From assembly GCA_002403785.1 (NCBI GenBank), contig DHIM01000025.1, forward strand, positions 7,423 through 14,541: a stretch of DNA of 7,119 bases, written 5' to 3'. Position numbers and translations under genes: made by a program. Source of the DNA: Clostridium sp. UBA4746 (lineage in GTDB: Bacteria; Bacillota; Clostridia; Clostridiales; Clostridiaceae). Below, one piece after another: positions 6,596 through 7,119 of the stretch (its first letter is position 1; each line of letters opens with the position of its first letter). The notes beneath the pieces are model-generated. The model was not told the DNA's origin, ran no database searches, and was given only the letters and a program-made list of their open reading frames with translations.

Positions 6596-6626
6596 ATTAT
6601 AAAATACAGATTACAGTATAGCACAA
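6596..6626 (-). promoter_or_regulatory. Possible promoter of the carboxypeptidase gene
   Basis: The minus strand has a perfect -10 TATAAT at 6596-6601 about 38 bases upstream of the TTG start. The nearest -35-like hexamer is TTGTGC at 6621-6626, with a long 19-base spacer. The -10 is convincing, the -35 is weak. No sporulation sigma-factor consensus was recognised. Confidence 0.42.
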
Positions 6627-6847
6627 ATATGGTTATTAGCACATTGCCATTTTAATATTAAAGTTATAGCTTAAAGTAAAGCTCCAGTAATATTACTTTT
6701 ACCAAAAAATAACACCAACAATTATGTCAGTGCTTACTTGAAGTGATACTCTATGATATCAATTAAACCTTCTAATATTTGAAAAAGATTCACCCCATGA
6801 TTTCTGTAGTGCATTCTAACCTTAAACACTAAAGTGTTCTAAATAGG
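6627..6847. other. Intergenic region between the M15 peptidase and the carboxypeptidase
   Basis: The region holds short palindromes only: AGTAATATTACT at 6686-6697, AAAGTAA/TTACTTT at 6673-6679 and 6693-6699, and AACACT-AA-AGTGTT at 6825-6838 just after the M15 stop. The last may be a weak terminator, but it lacks a T-run. A 26-codon minus-strand frame at 6734-6814 has no clear ribosome binding site; I do not recognise it and do not call it a gene. Confidence 0.35.
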
Positions 6848-7119
6848 CTAACTTGGCGGTCTTATTCCGTTAAGAAGGCTCCAGGTATTCAAACCAAAGG
6901 TATATTGAAAGTGCGGCAAATCTACAATGCTTATAAAAGTTCCACCCCACTCAAGTCCAACTTGCTGTCCCAGCTGTCCCATCTTTTTATACTTATTTAT
7001 ATCATTTGATATTTTACCATTTTCATAAGGCGATGCATCAAAGGCTAATCCCCAGTTATGATATGAGTCACCACCTTTAGCGTTAGTAACTACACTTCCT
7101 GGGATAGTTCTACCTTGGG
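6848..7119 (-). CDS. M15-family peptidoglycan peptidase (CwlK/VanY/Ply500-like), C-terminal part only
   Basis: The last 89 codons of a minus-strand gene that enters from the right edge; the stop is TAG at 6848-6850. Numbering from the first complete codon, SYHNWGLAFD at 18-27 is the SxHxxGxAxD motif with zinc ligands His20 and Asp27. GLEWGG at 54-59 and LPHFQY at 67-72 complete the metallopeptidase site with third ligand His69. GRTIPGSVVTNAKGG before it matches the usual lead-in of the L-Ala-D-Glu endopeptidases (CwlK, phage Ply500) and D,D-carboxypeptidases of this group. The enzyme cuts peptidoglycan cross-bridges or stem peptides. The C-terminus ends shortly after the catalytic core, so any binding domain or signal peptide would be in the missing N-terminal part. 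It could be a host autolysin or a prophage endolysin; no phage genes are seen here. The next gene on this strand is another peptidoglycan-trimming enzyme. Confidence 0.9.
   Translation of the reverse strand, partial: QGRTIPGSVVTNAKGGDSYHNWGLAFDASPYENGKISNDINKYKKMGQLGQQVGLEWGGTFISIVDLPHFQYTFGLNTWSLLNGIRPPS

Noticed and set aside
6734..6814. 26-codon minus-strand frame after the M15 gene
   Set aside because: Too short, no clear ribosome binding site, no recognised relatives.

Overview
The window is AT-rich DNA (about 30% GC in most genes by hand counts of single lines) with purine-rich ribosome binding sites, one TTG start and short intergenic hairpins. The proteins look clostridial: an orphan histidine kinase ending in an IEFSDIY-like tail, a membrane-anchored S11 carboxypeptidase and a YtaF/MntP-type membrane protein. 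A low-GC Clostridium chromosome is the best reading; the species cannot be told.

Left part (1-2321, minus strand): a 620-residue soluble histidine kinase. Its N-terminal glutamate/asparagine-rich coiled coil and first PAS domain are of the kind found in CheB/CheR-PAS fusion proteins. Directly behind its stop codon, in the same frame and with no ribosome binding site, lies a 135-codon piece of a second PAS/coiled-coil protein. This piece has clearly higher GC and is probably the remnant of a partly deleted gene. A good sigma-A-type promoter sits about 140 bases upstream of the kinase start.

Middle (2670-3907): a solitary Phd/YefM-like antitoxin gene (minus) with a perfect terminator hairpin, divergent from a six-helix MntP/YtaF-family putative cation exporter (plus). 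A perfect 13-bp inverted repeat lies in their shared upstream region. No toxin gene is visible beside the antitoxin.

Right part (3908-7119, all minus strand): three cell-envelope genes. They are a PAP2-superfamily membrane phosphatase/phosphotransferase, a D-Ala-D-Ala carboxypeptidase (peptidase S11) with signal peptide and C-terminal membrane anchor, and the 3' end of an M15-family peptidoglycan peptidase (CwlK/VanY/Ply500-like) that runs off the window. They are separated by gaps of 289-434 bases and probably have their own promoters, so they form a thematic cluster rather than an operon. A striking 17-bp perfect inverted repeat lies between the PAP2 and carboxypeptidase genes. It could be the carboxypeptidase terminator or the remains of a mobile-element end.

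No tRNA, rRNA, CRISPR array or complete insertion sequence was seen. Nothing here amounts to a convincing new multi-gene system. The points most worth a second look are the kinase/PAS-fragment junction, the doubled aspartates in the exporter, the lone antitoxin with its inverted repeat, and the long palindrome.
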